Position numbers and translations under genes: made by a program. Source: Gammaproteobacteria bacterium (GTDB lineage: Bacteria > Pseudomonadota > Gammaproteobacteria > Enterobacterales > Alteromonadaceae). Taken from it: a DNA stretch of 64,000 nucleotides. Positions 16,879-25,816 of the stretch are shown here, in pieces (position 1 is the first letter of the stretch; each line of letters starts with the position of its first letter). The DNA lies in contig JAHJZX010000045.1 of NCBI GenBank assembly GCA_018826295.1, forward strand, positions 45,192 through 109,191, read 5' to 3'. A model generated the notes under the pieces. That model saw nothing but the letters and a program-made list of their open reading frames with translations, had not been told where the DNA came from and ran no database searches.

Positions 16879-17910
16879 TTAATTGAAATGAAATAAGCCT
16901 TTAAAGTCGCTGGGGATCAGTCCGGTCCAGCGTTTAAACGCACGGCGAAAGTTATGCTCGTCTGAATAGCCCAGTTTCTGCGCTAATTGACGGTTGGAGT
17001 AAAGGCCCTGTTGCAGCAAGGTGCGGGCGGCATCGCGGCGCACTTCGTCAAGCAGCGTGGCAAAGTTGGTGTTATGTTGGCTTAGTTGGCGTTTTAAGCT
17101 GCTGCTGCTCAGGCCGAGGGCGGCGGCAACCTGGTCCTGATTCAGCAGTTGTGGCAGCGCGCGGCGCTGCAGCCGGCAAATGCTTTCCGGTAAAGCACGT
17201 TGTTTAGGTAGTACCCGGTTTAGCTGACGACAGGTGCGGCGTGCGGCGTTAAACCGGCTTGCATCGGCATCAATAAAGCTTTGTTGCCATAACGACTGCG
17301 CAATACTTATGCTGTCACAAGGTTGATTAAAGCTGACATCACAGCCCCAGTACAGCTGATGCGGCAACGGCTGTCCGCTGACGCTGTGTTGCAACTGTAT
17401 GCTAACGCCATGGCTGCTGCCCAGTTGCTGCTTGATTAAACTCAGCAGCAATGAGCACAGCATACTCAGCATAAAGCCATGTTGTGCACCCAGGCCCAGC
17501 GCCGGCTTAATTTCAATAAGGATACGCTGCTGCTGTTGATACAAGCGCGCATAGAGGCCGGGAAACAGCTGATGGCGAAAATACAGCAACTGTTGCAGTG
17601 CCTGGCGCAGGTTTTGTGCGTACTGCAGGCTTTGGCACAGTGAAATATAACGGTTGTTCAGTAACGCTGTGCCCAATAGAAACGGCAATTCCGGGCTATT
17701 TAACTGCTGCTGGCAATTTTGCAGCAGTTTTAACCAGTCGCTGTGGTGCAGGCGGCCATGTGGTTTAGTTAAATCCTGTTCAAATATAGCGGTGCCGCTT
17801 AACAGCTTGTGCAGTAAGGCTCCGCGGCGCTGCGCCAGGGCCAGCAGTTCGGTGCTGCCATGTTGCAGCAACAGCACCTTATCCTGGTAGCCGAAGCAGC
17901 GCGTATTCAT
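16879..17910 (-). CDS. AraC family transcriptional regulator
   Basis: This 343-residue regulator has a C-terminal AraC-type domain of two helix-turn-helix units (about 240-335), including DQVAAALGLSSSSLKRQLSQHNTNFATLLDEVRRDAA and SNRQLAQKLGYSDEHNFRRAFKRWTGLIPSDF. The N-terminal 200 residues match the arabinose-binding-like domain of the OruR/ArgR-like branch (FLLGTALLNNRYISLCQSLQYAQNLRQAL), which binds an unknown effector. Its ATG overlaps the stop of the upstream GGDEF gene by one base (TGATG), so translation is coupled. The target genes are unknown; the neighbouring GGDEF gene and the divergent receptor gene are candidates. Confidence 0.88.
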   Translation of the reverse strand: MNTRCFGYQDKVLLLQHGSTELLALAQRRGALLHKLLSGTAIFEQDLTKPHGRLHHSDWLKLLQNCQQQLNSPELPFLLGTALLNNRYISLCQSLQYAQNLRQALQQLLYFRHQLFPGLYARLYQQQQRILIEIKPALGLGAQHGFMLSMLCSLLLSLIKQQLGSSHGVSIQLQHSVSGQPLPHQLYWGCDVSFNQPCDSISIAQSLWQQSFIDADASRFNAARRTCRQLNRVLPKQRALPESICRLQRRALPQLLNQDQVAAALGLSSSSLKRQLSQHNTNFATLLDEVRRDAARTLLQQGLYSNRQLAQKLGYSDEHNFRRAFKRWTGLIPSDFKGLFHFN

Positions 17911-18818
17911 CAGGCGTGCTGCACATTGAGCGCAGCGGTTTGCTTGGCTAACGCCAGCGCCGCATCTGCCGCTTGCAGCGCGCTATCGGCGCTGTCTTGT
18001 TGCACGGCGATGTTTGCCACAGTTAACTGCGGTTGGTCGTGTGCGCCATCGGGGGCGCACAGCTGTTGGCGTAACTGCTGGCGTAAATGCTGCGCCATGA
18101 TCTGCGCCTGCGGCAAGCCGGTATTGGGCAGTAGCGCAACAAAACGGTCACCGGCATAGCGGCATACTACATCACTGTGCCGCAGTTGGTTGCTGAGTAA
18201 TTCACTTACCCGGCTAAGGTAAGCGTCACCGGCCGCCATGCCGAAACGACGGTTAAAACCGGCAAAATTATCAATATCTAACACCAGTAAGCTCAGGGCT
18301 TTATGCTGACTTTTATGCAATTCAATTTCGCGCTGCAATACCGCTAGCAGGTAGTCCATGCCGTAAAGTTGTGTCAGCGGGTCAATCAGCTGGTGATCGC
18401 GTAAAAACAGCTCCCGGCCACGCAACTGGCGGTTAATGGCCCGTTGTTCGCGGTGCCAACCCACCAGGCCATAGGTTAGCACCAGCATGCCAACCGGCGC
18501 GGGTAAGGATTCCAGCCAGCTCATCAGCCGGACATGTTCCGGATAGCGGATAAACTCATCGAGCAAATCAAGAAAATAAGAAAATACCAGCAGTAAGCTG
18601 CCGTAATACAACCACTCGGTTACCCGGCCGGCAGGGCGGCTGCTGATGATCAGCACCAGCCAGCCACAGGCAACCAGCAGGGTCGTGCCTTCCCCCAGTA
18701 TATCCAGTGCGTCAAGTTCAATCTGTGGTTTAGCATTGCCGGCATTAATGGCCAGCAGCAGGCCGCCAGCCAGCAGTAGCAGGCTCAGTAATATTTTATA
18801 GCGGTGTTGTCGCCACAT
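17910..18818 (-). CDS. Membrane GGDEF-domain protein with degenerate active-site motif
   Basis: This 302-residue protein has about five hydrophobic helices in the first 125 residues (such as ILLSLLLLAGGLLLAINAG), followed by a GGDEF domain (about 145-300). The signature reads AGDRF instead of GGDEF: the third-position Asp that binds metal is kept, but the first Gly and the Glu are replaced. An RxxD inhibitory site (RHSD) lies upstream, so c-di-GMP binding may survive even if synthesis is lost. The stop overlaps the start of the AraC gene by one base, forming a two-gene operon. A Pho box lies 44 bp upstream in the same orientation. Confidence 0.85.
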   Translation of the reverse strand: MWRQHRYKILLSLLLLAGGLLLAINAGNAKPQIELDALDILGEGTTLLVACGWLVLIISSRPAGRVTEWLYYGSLLLVFSYFLDLLDEFIRYPEHVRLMSWLESLPAPVGMLVLTYGLVGWHREQRAINRQLRGRELFLRDHQLIDPLTQLYGMDYLLAVLQREIELHKSQHKALSLLVLDIDNFAGFNRRFGMAAGDAYLSRVSELLSNQLRHSDVVCRYAGDRFVALLPNTGLPQAQIMAQHLRQQLRQQLCAPDGAHDQPQLTVANIAVQQDSADSALQAADAALALAKQTAALNVQHA

Positions 18819-18862
18819 AGTCAGGTAATTCCGGCAAATAAAGGCAATTTTCCGCTGGCTGT

Positions 18863-18880
18863 ATGACAGCTACATGACAG
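18863..18880 (-). promoter_or_regulatory. Pho box (PhoB-binding site)
   Basis: The minus strand reads CTGTCATGTAGCTGTCAT, two exact CTGTCAT heptamers on an 11-bp period, which is the PhoB consensus repeat. Ten bases further along the minus strand GAAAAT (18847-18852) could act as the -10 for the GGDEF gene starting at 18818. The receptor/phytase operon starts on the other side at 19021, in the opposite orientation to the box. Phosphate control of one or both operons is inferred. Confidence 0.8.
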
Positions 18881-18902
18881 GCTTTGGCCGTTCAGCCAGA
18901 GC

Positions 18903-18938
18903 GCTGCGCTGTTAAGACCCGGGTCAGCACAGCGCAGC
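18903..18938. repeat. 36-bp dyad upstream of the TonB receptor
   Basis: GCTGCGCTGT (18903-18912) and ACAGCGCAGC (18929-18938) are perfect 10-bp arms enclosing the palindrome GACCCGGGTC (18916-18925). A further 10-bp palindrome TTGTTAACAA lies at 18944-18953. There is no U tract. The location between divergent operons suggests operator sites or a leader stem of the receptor mRNA. Confidence 0.5.
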
Positions 18939-19020
18939 GGCTGTTGTTAACAAACGGCGTTTTGTCACAGAAACCCGGCAGACTTTGCTGCAACTATTCG
19001 TATTGACGAGAGAGCCAGCA

Positions 19021-21555
19021 ATGAAAAAAAACACAACTAAACCTTGTTCCCTGAGCCGAGTTGCCTGTGCTGTCAGCCTGGCATTTAGCAGCGTTGTTAC
19101 GCCGGTGTTGGCGGAGGCTGATGTGCAAGAGCATATTGAGCATATCGAAGTCGTGGGGCAGTCAGGTGCAGTTAGCAAAGCATTGAACCGTCAGCGCAAT
19201 GCTGTAGGCATTATTACCGTTGCAAGTACCGATGAGCTGGGACAGTTTCCGGATAGCAATGTCAGCGAAGCATTGCAGCGTTTGGCTGGATTATCGGTAG
19301 AACGTGATCAGGGCGAAGGCCGCTTTGTCCGGGTGCGTGGTTTAGCGCCAGACTACAACGCTGTTACTTACAACGGTACTCAGTTGGCTGCGCCGGAAGC
19401 CGGGCGCAGGGCCGTTGCGCTGGATGTGATCCCATCCGAATTGTTAGAGTCGGTTGAGGTCAGCAAAACCTTAACCCCTGATATGCCGGCCGGTTCTTTG
19501 GGCGGTACCGTCGAGATAAAAAGCTTATCGGCGTTTGACCGCAGCAACGATTTTTACTCCTTTAGCGCTGAGGCGGGCTACAACGAGCTGCAAAGCAAAA
19601 CCAGCCCTAAATTATCCGGTGTTGTTAGCAAGATATTAGACGTAGCCGGTGAAGCTGACAGTTTAGGCGTGGCGCTGGCGGCAAGTTTCGCCGAGCGTAA
19701 ATTTGGCTCCGAAAACGTTGAAACCGGCGGCAGCTGGGATTTTGACGAGGGGCTGGAAGAGTTTGAACTGCGTGACTATAGCATCAGCCGTAAACGCCTG
19801 GGGCTGGCGCTGAATGTAGATTACCGGCCAGGTAACAACAATGAATATTACCTGCGTACGCTATACAGTGAGTTTAGCGATGATGAAACGCGTCAGGGTT
19901 TAGTTGTTGAGTTGGCAGAGCCGCAGTTTGCCGGTGCGCTGGGGGAAGCCGGATTACTGCGCTCGCTAAAGCAGCGTGAAGAAACCCAGACTATCAGCGC
20001 AGTAGTTGTTGGCACCAAACAAATTTCCGGCAACTGGCAATGGTCGCTCGAAGCCGGCGTCAGTAAAGCCGATGAGGATACGCCCTTTAATATCGCTGCG
20101 GCTGACTTTGAGCAGGAATTTGACGCAGGTGTTGGCTTTAACGGCAGCAGGATGCTGCGCCTAACTGCACCGGCAGAGGCCTATTTGGGCGATGGCTATG
20201 AGCTGAAAGAAGTGGAAATGGGTGATACCTACGCCAAAGAAACCGAAGGTAATATCCGTTTTGACATCAGCCGTGAAATTATGCAGGCAAAGGGCAGCTT
20301 AACGGTAAAAACCGGTGCTAAATTCAGTCAGCGCGAGAAAACTGCCGCCGAAGATGTCTGGTTGTTTGAAGACTTTGAAGATGCAGGCATCAGTGCATTA
20401 AGTCTGGCTGATTATGCCGGCGGCAATATCGATTACAGCCTGAGTAATATGGGGCCGGCAGTTAACAGCAACCGTATTTATCAGTTAATCAACACACTTA
20501 ACCGTGATGATTTTATTGATGAAGTGGAGTCACAAATTAATGACTATCAGATTGATGAAGATATCAGTGCTGCCTATGTTATGGCACAGTGGGAGCGCGA
20601 CAACTGGCAGCTGATTGCTGGTGTACGTTTTGAACACGAAAAGCGCGATGCCGCAGGTAGCCGTTATGATGCTATTAACGAAGTCTTCAGTACCAACCAG
20701 GTCAGTAGCTCTGACGACTACTGGTTACCTGCTGTAGTTGCACGCTATAACCTGTCTGAGCAAAGCATTCTGCGGGCGGCGTTTAGCACCGGTCTGGTAA
20801 GGCCTAACTTTGAACAGCTGTCGCCAGCGTTTATTTTGGAGCAAGATGACGGTGAGCTTGAAGCTGCCTTTGGTAACCCACAGCTTAAAGCGCTGACGAC
20901 CAAAAACCTCGACCTGGGTATTGAACACTATGCAGATAAGCTTGGTGTCGTGTCGGCAATGCTGTTTTATAAAGAGATAGACAATTTTATCTATGAAGCA
21001 GACTTGGCTGGCCGTGGTGACTATGTCGATTTTGCCAAAGCTGAAAGCTTTGTTAACGGCGGAAAAGCCGAATTATATGGTCTGGAACTCAACGCTATTC
21101 ATAAGCTGTCCGGTTTTGGCAACTGGCTGGATAATCTGTTGCTGTCGGCCAATTTAACGCTGACCGATTCTGCCGCTGATATTGCATGGTTTGACGAGGC
21201 TACCTTATTTAGCCGTGAAGTAGCGTTGCCGAGCCAATCAGATAAAACTGCAAACCTGAGCCTGGGGTATGAAACTGACAGCATCAGCCTGCGGTTGGCT
21301 GCCAATTATAAATCCAAGTATCTGGCAGAAGTGGGCGACATAACGGACAGCGCTTATGATGTGTACTCGGACGATCATCTGCAGCTGGATTTTACCGCTA
21401 AGTGGACTTTTACCCGCGGCATGCAGCTGTATTTTAATGTGGTTAACCTGAACGACGAGCCGTATTACGCCTACACAGGCCGCAAGCCCTATAACTTCCA
21501 GTACGAACAATACGGCCGCACTGTGGTGCTGGGCGTGCAGATCACCAATTGGTAA
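19021..21555 (+). CDS. TonB-dependent outer-membrane receptor
   Basis: This 844-residue receptor has a signal peptide (1-31, ending VTPVLAEA), a TonB-box-like segment (EHIEVVG), a plug domain (about 45-165; FPDSNVSEALQRLAGLSVERDQGEGRFVRVRGL) and a 22-strand barrel ending GRTVVLGVQITNW. The plug style is that of the large TonB-dependent receptor group that takes up organic substrates rather than only siderophores. The start is the ATG at 19021, preceded by GAGAG; a TTG 12 codons upstream is ignored. It ends 14 bp before the phytase gene, so I infer uptake of phytate or its inositol phosphate products. Receptor-phytase pairing is known in aquatic gammaproteobacteria. Confidence 0.93.
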   Translation: MKKNTTKPCSLSRVACAVSLAFSSVVTPVLAEADVQEHIEHIEVVGQSGAVSKALNRQRNAVGIITVASTDELGQFPDSNVSEALQRLAGLSVERDQGEGRFVRVRGLAPDYNAVTYNGTQLAAPEAGRRAVALDVIPSELLESVEVSKTLTPDMPAGSLGGTVEIKSLSAFDRSNDFYSFSAEAGYNELQSKTSPKLSGVVSKILDVAGEADSLGVALAASFAERKFGSENVETGGSWDFDEGLEEFELRDYSISRKRLGLALNVDYRPGNNNEYYLRTLYSEFSDDETRQGLVVELAEPQFAGALGEAGLLRSLKQREETQTISAVVVGTKQISGNWQWSLEAGVSKADEDTPFNIAAADFEQEFDAGVGFNGSRMLRLTAPAEAYLGDGYELKEVEMGDTYAKETEGNIRFDISREIMQAKGSLTVKTGAKFSQREKTAAEDVWLFEDFEDAGISALSLADYAGGNIDYSLSNMGPAVNSNRIYQLINTLNRDDFIDEVESQINDYQIDEDISAAYVMAQWERDNWQLIAGVRFEHEKRDAAGSRYDAINEVFSTNQVSSSDDYWLPAVVARYNLSEQSILRAAFSTGLVRPNFEQLSPAFILEQDDGELEAAFGNPQLKALTTKNLDLGIEHYADKLGVVSAMLFYKEIDNFIYEADLAGRGDYVDFAKAESFVNGGKAELYGLELNAIHKLSGFGNWLDNLLLSANLTLTDSAADIAWFDEATLFSREVALPSQSDKTANLSLGYETDSISLRLAANYKSKYLAEVGDITDSAYDVYSDDHLQLDFTAKWTFTRGMQLYFNVVNLNDEPYYAYTGRKPYNFQYEQYGRTVVLGVQITNW

Positions 21556-21569
21556 GCAAGGACAGCATT

Positions 21570-23516
21570 ATGTTAGTAGCGAAAACGTTAGCCAGGAAAA
21601 ATGTGTTTTTACGAAGTAGCGTCAGTTTAGTGCTGGCCGCATTGCTCGGTGCATGTCAGGCCGGCAAGCCCGCCTTGTCGCAGTCAACCGAGACGGCATA
21701 TAGCGCGCAGCCTTTAGCCATCAACGCCAGTCATTACCATCAGATACAGCTGGCCGGGCAAGATTATCAGCTGTTTACCACAGCAACAGCCTTGCAGATC
21801 CGTACCGCAGAGCGCGAGTTGGCGCATCAGAGCGGAAAATTCAGCCGTTTAACGCTACAGCCATTAGACAGCGATGTCGTATTGCTGGCCGCGATGGACA
21901 CGGACAGTAACCGCTTATATCTGTGGCGTTTTGCGCCGAATGAAGCGCCAGAGCTGCAACTTATGCATCAGCAGTTGATCAGCAGCCGGGTGGTGGAGGA
22001 TCTGTGCTTTTATCACAGCAGTGAAAACCAGCAGCTGACGGTATTTTTACTGGGTGATCGTGGTGGTGCCGACCAGTTGCTGTTACAACAGCAGGCGCAC
22101 TGGCTGGCGCAACCTGTGGTGATCCGCCAGCTGAGTATTCCTTACGACAGCACAGCCTGTGGCGTCGACCAGCACAACGGTGCCCTGTATATCGCAGAAG
22201 CCGATCGCGCTATCTGGCGCTATCAGGCCGAGCCTGAAGCTGATGAAGGCCGCAGTTTGCTGCAGGTTGCACAGCCTTTTGGCCAGTTGCAAGGCGAGGT
22301 TAAAGCGCTACAGCTGCTAAATGATGGCAGCGTGCTGGCGCTGGAAGAGCAGCCGGCGCGCTTGCTGCAAATTAGTAGCAGCGGCGTGGTATTAAACGCT
22401 GTCGCTGTGCCGGCTGTTGCTGAAGCCAGTGGTTTAACCGTGCAGCAGCAAGCTACTCGTGTCACGGCCTATATCAGCAGCGAACAGGCCGGCGGCGTGC
22501 AACAGCTTAGATTAGCCGTGCCGGCTAACACAGTGCCGGCTAAAAAAGCTGCTATAGCGCAAGTTATGCCAACCCGGCAAACTGAAGCGGCTGGTCAGCG
22601 CGGTGATGTGATGGACGACCCGGCCGTATGGCATCATCCGTCCGAGCCGGCACTTAGCCTGATCCTGGCCACCGATAAACGCGCCGGCCTGGATGTGTAT
22701 TCCATGCAGGGTAAGCGCGTGCAGCAGCTTAGCGTGGGCCGGTTAAATAACGTTGACGTGCGCTATGGCATGCAATGGCAGGGCAGTGCGCATGATATCG
22801 CCGCAGCCAGTTTACGGGACGATAACAGCCTGCAACTGTTTGCGATTGATAACAGCGGTAAGCTACACAATGCCGGTAAGGTTGCCACGACTATGACTGA
22901 TATTTATGGCCTTTGTATGTACCAGAGCAGTAAGACCGGCGCACACTTTGTGTTTGTCAACGATAAATCCGGCCTGATCCAGCAGTATCGTATTGATAGC
23001 GATGGCGATAATTGGCGGGGCAGCTTAGTGCGTCAGTTACAGCTACCGTCACAACCTGAAGGCTGTGTGGCCGATGATAACAGCGGCGTACTCTTTGTTG
23101 GTGAAGAAGACGCGGGCATATGGCGCTTTGCCGCTGAGCCTGAGGCAGCAAGTGCAGGTGAGCAAATTATTCTGGTAGATGGCAAAACCCTGGTTGACGA
23201 TGTAGAAGGCCTGGCTCTGGCAACGCACGGCGACAGCCAATACCTGGTTGTGTCCAGCCAGGGTAACGACAGCTATGTGGTGTATGACGCTGTTGCTCCT
23301 TATGTGCTGCGCCTGCGTTTTCGTGTTACCACTAACCCGCAGCTGGCGATAGACGGCAGTTCAGAAACCGACGGCCTGGACGTCACCACACGCTCATTAG
23401 GACCGGGCTTTGAACAAGGCGCCTTAATTGTGCAGGATGGCCGTAACCGCATGCCAGAGCAAGGGCAAAACCTGAAATTAGTACCCTGGGCGGATATACT
23501 GCAACAATTAAAATAG
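21570..23516 (+). CDS. Two-domain beta-propeller phytase lipoprotein
   Basis: This 648-residue protein should release phosphate from phytate (3-phytase, calcium-dependent six-bladed propeller). A lipoprotein signal ends at LLGAC, so the protein is probably surface- or periplasm-anchored. The C-terminal half (about 335-645) is a canonical propeller: DDPAVWHHPSEPALSLILAT, LNNVDVRYG, VGEEDAGIWRFAAEPEA, DVEGLALATHG. The N-terminal half (about 45-320) is a divergent, shorter propeller with weaker motifs (YIAEADRAIWRYQAEPEADEG). Such dual-domain phytases are described. The ATG follows AAGGAC at a good distance; an upstream TTG at 21549 overlaps the receptor gene. It is the second gene of the operon. 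Confidence 0.92.
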   Translation: MLVAKTLARKNVFLRSSVSLVLAALLGACQAGKPALSQSTETAYSAQPLAINASHYHQIQLAGQDYQLFTTATALQIRTAERELAHQSGKFSRLTLQPLDSDVVLLAAMDTDSNRLYLWRFAPNEAPELQLMHQQLISSRVVEDLCFYHSSENQQLTVFLLGDRGGADQLLLQQQAHWLAQPVVIRQLSIPYDSTACGVDQHNGALYIAEADRAIWRYQAEPEADEGRSLLQVAQPFGQLQGEVKALQLLNDGSVLALEEQPARLLQISSSGVVLNAVAVPAVAEASGLTVQQQATRVTAYISSEQAGGVQQLRLAVPANTVPAKKAAIAQVMPTRQTEAAGQRGDVMDDPAVWHHPSEPALSLILATDKRAGLDVYSMQGKRVQQLSVGRLNNVDVRYGMQWQGSAHDIAAASLRDDNSLQLFAIDNSGKLHNAGKVATTMTDIYGLCMYQSSKTGAHFVFVNDKSGLIQQYRIDSDGDNWRGSLVRQLQLPSQPEGCVADDNSGVLFVGEEDAGIWRFAAEPEAASAGEQIILVDGKTLVDDVEGLALATHGDSQYLVVSSQGNDSYVVYDAVAPYVLRLRFRVTTNPQLAIDGSSETDGLDVTTRSLGPGFEQGALIVQDGRNRMPEQGQNLKLVPWADILQQLK

Positions 23517-23524
23517 CCATAACA

Positions 23525-23553
23525 GCAGAGGCCGCGTTAATAGCGGCCTCTGC
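23525..23553. terminator. 11-bp hairpin between convergent genes
   Basis: GCAGAGGCCGC (23525-23535) and GCGGCCTCTGC (23543-23553) form a perfect 11-bp GC-rich stem with a 7-nt loop, 9 bp after the phytase stop. It could stop transcription from both sides, although only CATTTAC follows on the plus strand. Confidence 0.6.
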
Positions 23554-23579
23554 CATTTACGCTCTGCGTTTTGTATCGG

Positions 23580-23963
23580 CTAATTCAGCTTTGCTGCCAG
23601 GCAACGCTCGACAATATTTTTAATCTTTAATGGTGAAAATGGCTTGGCAATAAAGCCGCTGGCACCGGCGGCAATACTTTGTTGCACGTTATCAATAGAA
23701 TTATGCGCAGTAACCATGACGACATGGGTTTTGTCGGCCTGGGTTTTAATTTGTTGTAGCAATTGCTGGCCATTAATGTCGGGCAGTTCAATATCCAGGA
23801 ACACCAGATCATGCTGGTGCTGATTAAAAGCCGACAACCCACGGTTACCACTGGACGCCTCGTGGATCTGAGTAATACCTAAGTGCATTAAGGTCTGGCG
23901 CAGGTATTCGCGCACTGTGTAGGCATCGTCAATAATCAACACCGAATATTGTTGCCGCGTCAT
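23580..23963 (-). CDS. CheY-like single-domain response regulator
   Basis: This 127-residue protein is a stand-alone receiver domain. The acidic pair D12-D13 (LIIDDAYTV), the phospho-acceptor D57 (LVFLDIELPD), the switch threonine in VMVTAH and the conserved lysine in GFIAKPF are all present. There is no output domain, so it should signal by protein contact, as CheY does at the flagellar motor, or in a phosphorelay. It lies divergent from an Aer-like chemoreceptor 236 bp away, which suggests a role in chemotaxis or motility, but its kinase is not in the window apart from the hybrid kinase at 35.3 kb. Confidence 0.9.
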   Translation of the reverse strand: MTRQQYSVLIIDDAYTVREYLRQTLMHLGITQIHEASSGNRGLSAFNQHQHDLVFLDIELPDINGQQLLQQIKTQADKTHVVMVTAHNSIDNVQQSIAAGASGFIAKPFSPLKIKNIVERCLAAKLN

Positions 23964-24025
23964 CGCAGGTCCTTTGCTGTAATAGCCAAATCATCAAAGT
24001 GTAATGCATATCGGTCGCAATGCCG

Positions 24026-24040
24026 AATTGGCGGCCAATT
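24026..24040. repeat. 15-bp dyad between divergent cheY-like and receptor genes
   Basis: AATTGGC-G-GCCAATT is a perfect palindrome centred at 24033, in the 236-bp region between two divergent genes. It is the size of a regulator operator. I see no sigma-28 promoter (TAAA-N15-GCCGATAA) for either gene here. Confidence 0.35.
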
Positions 24041-24199
24041 TTAGGGACTTTTGCTGAACGACAGATGAATTTGCTGTCCAGGTTAGCGTTGTAGTTGTTG
24101 AGTCTGTATTGCTTTTTGTTTCATCTTTATTGCCATATTGTAGGTAGTTGCTATTTTTAGTCTGTACCTTTAACAAATTCAAGCAAGGATGAAGCTGCT

Positions 24200-25753
24200 A
24201 TGCGCCGCAATATGCCGGTTACCAACACAGAACGCACTTTTCCACCGAACCAGAAGCTAATATCCAACACCGATTTAAATGGCAATATCCGCTACTGCAA
24301 CGATGCCTTTATTGAGATCAGTGGTTTTACTAAGGCAGAGCTTATCGGCCAGCCGCACAATATAGTTCGGCATCCGGATATGCCGCCTTTGGCCTATAAA
24401 ATTATGTGGGAGCACTTAAAAGCCGGTAAGGCCTGGATGGGGTTGGTAAAAAACCGCAGCAAAAATGGCGATTTTTACTGGGTAGATGCCTATGTTACTC
24501 CGGTTACTGAAAGCGGCAAGGTCGTGGGCTATGAATCGGTGCGTTCTTGTCCGTCACGCACCGATGTACAGCGAGCTGACAAACTCTATGCCGCCATCAA
24601 TAATGGCAAATTTAAAGCCAGCCGTTTTCATCTGCATTATTCGGCGGCAGCCTTTGTTGTTGCGCTGATTATCGCCTGGTGGCTGAATGCGCAAGGTTAT
24701 CCGGCAGTTGGTATGGGGTTAATGACGCTATCGGCGTTAGCCTTTGCAGTATGGGCCGTTACGAGTAAAAAAAATGCACTAAACAGTGTCAAAACGTTGT
24801 TGGCTAATGCCTTTAGCCATGAGCTGGCGGTAAAAACCTTTACCGATGATGCACCAGATGTCGGTGAGTTAAAAGTGGCGGTCATGAGTTCTAAAGCGCA
24901 TTTAGGCGCGGTACTCACCCGGATGGAAGACTCGGCCAGAAGCGTCTCCCGACAATCAGATCTTGGTCTGGACCTGGCGCAATCGTCAATGCAATTAATT
25001 CAGCGCCAACAGCAAGAAACCGAACAAACCGCGGCAGCCATGCATCAAATGACGACTACCATTGCTGAAGTGTCAAAACATGTGCAGGAAACGGCTGAGC
25101 GGGCAGAGCAATCGAATGAACTGGCCGGGCGTAGCCGGCAAACGGCAGCGGTAACCCGTAAAGCCATTGAAGAGTTGCGCCAGACCGTTACTGAAATTAG
25201 CAATTCAGTGAGCGAAGTGTCTGAACAAACCAAAAAAATTGCCACCGTAGCGCAAATGATTGAGCAAATTGCCGAGCAAACCAACTTACTGGCATTAAAC
25301 GCTGCAATTGAAGCGGCGAGAGCTGGCGAGCAAGGCCGTGGTTTTGCGGTCGTTGCCGATGAAGTACGCAACCTGGCGCAGCGTACACAAAATTCGACAA
25401 AAGAAATTCACCAAATTATCAGTGATTTAACCAGCAGAGCCGATACAGCTGTACGGGTAGCGCAAAATGGTACTGCTGGTGCTGAAACGGGTCTGAGCCG
25501 GGTTAAAGAAACCGAAGAAATGCTAAATGGAATTTCCGACGCCGTTGGCAGTATCGCGAATATGTCTATTCAAATGGCCGCCGCGGTAGAACAGCAAGCC
25601 AATGTGGCCGAAGAGGTAAATCAGCAGGTCGTCAATATTTCAAATCTCGCCAAGGACAGTTTAACCGAAGCGGGCAATTCCGCTGACAGTATTGAGAAAC
25701 TGCAACAGATATCGAATGAGCTGCATGAGTTGGTAGTGCGTTTTGCCCGTTAG
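24200..25753 (+). CDS. Aer-like PAS methyl-accepting chemotaxis protein
   Basis: This 517-residue receptor begins [14 protein letters not shown], the N-terminus usual in Aer-type redox/aerotaxis receptors. A cytoplasmic PAS domain (about 15-120; [21 protein letters not shown], typical of FAD-binding Aer PAS domains) is followed by two closely spaced membrane helices (about 148-190) with almost no periplasmic loop. The long coiled-coil signalling domain has the hairpin tip [44 protein letters not shown] split around residues 355-400, where CheA and CheW bind. It should sense cytoplasmic redox state or oxygen. The AAGGA site is 10 bases from the ATG. Confidence 0.92.
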   Translation: MRRNMPVTNTERTFPPNQKLISNTDLNGNIRYCNDAFIEISGFTKAELIGQPHNIVRHPDMPPLAYKIMWEHLKAGKAWMGLVKNRSKNGDFYWVDAYVTPVTESGKVVGYESVRSCPSRTDVQRADKLYAAINNGKFKASRFHLHYSAAAFVVALIIAWWLNAQGYPAVGMGLMTLSALAFAVWAVTSKKNALNSVKTLLANAFSHELAVKTFTDDAPDVGELKVAVMSSKAHLGAVLTRMEDSARSVSRQSDLGLDLAQSSMQLIQRQQQETEQTAAAMHQMTTTIAEVSKHVQETAERAEQSNELAGRSRQTAAVTRKAIEELRQTVTEISNSVSEVSEQTKKIATVAQMIEQIAEQTNLLALNAAIEAARAGEQGRGFAVVADEVRNLAQRTQNSTKEIHQIISDLTSRADTAVRVAQNGTAGAETGLSRVKETEEMLNGISDAVGSIANMSIQMAAAVEQQANVAEEVNQQVVNISNLAKDSLTEAGNSADSIEKLQQISNELHELVVRFAR

Positions 25754-25768
25754 CAATTAATACAAATA

Positions 25769-25795
25769 AAAAGGCCAGCTTAAGCTGGCCTTTGT
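25769..25795. terminator. Bidirectional rho-independent terminator
   Basis: AAAGGCCAGCTT and AAGCTGGCCTTT form a 12-bp stem with flanking A and T runs, just after the chemoreceptor stop and before the 3' end of the convergent small gene at 25817. It can serve both. Confidence 0.8.
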
Positions 25796-25816
25796 CGTTG
25801 CAACACTAAATATCGG

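Noticed and set aside
18863..18880. LexA box reading of CTGT...ACAG sequences here
   Set aside because: The direct heptamer repeat fits PhoB exactly; LexA needs CTGT-N8-ACAG, which is not formed.
24000..24199. Sigma-28 promoter for the CheY-like or Aer-like gene
   Set aside because: TAAA and GACCGATA are both present on the minus strand, but the spacing is 23 and not 15 bases; no match on the plus strand.
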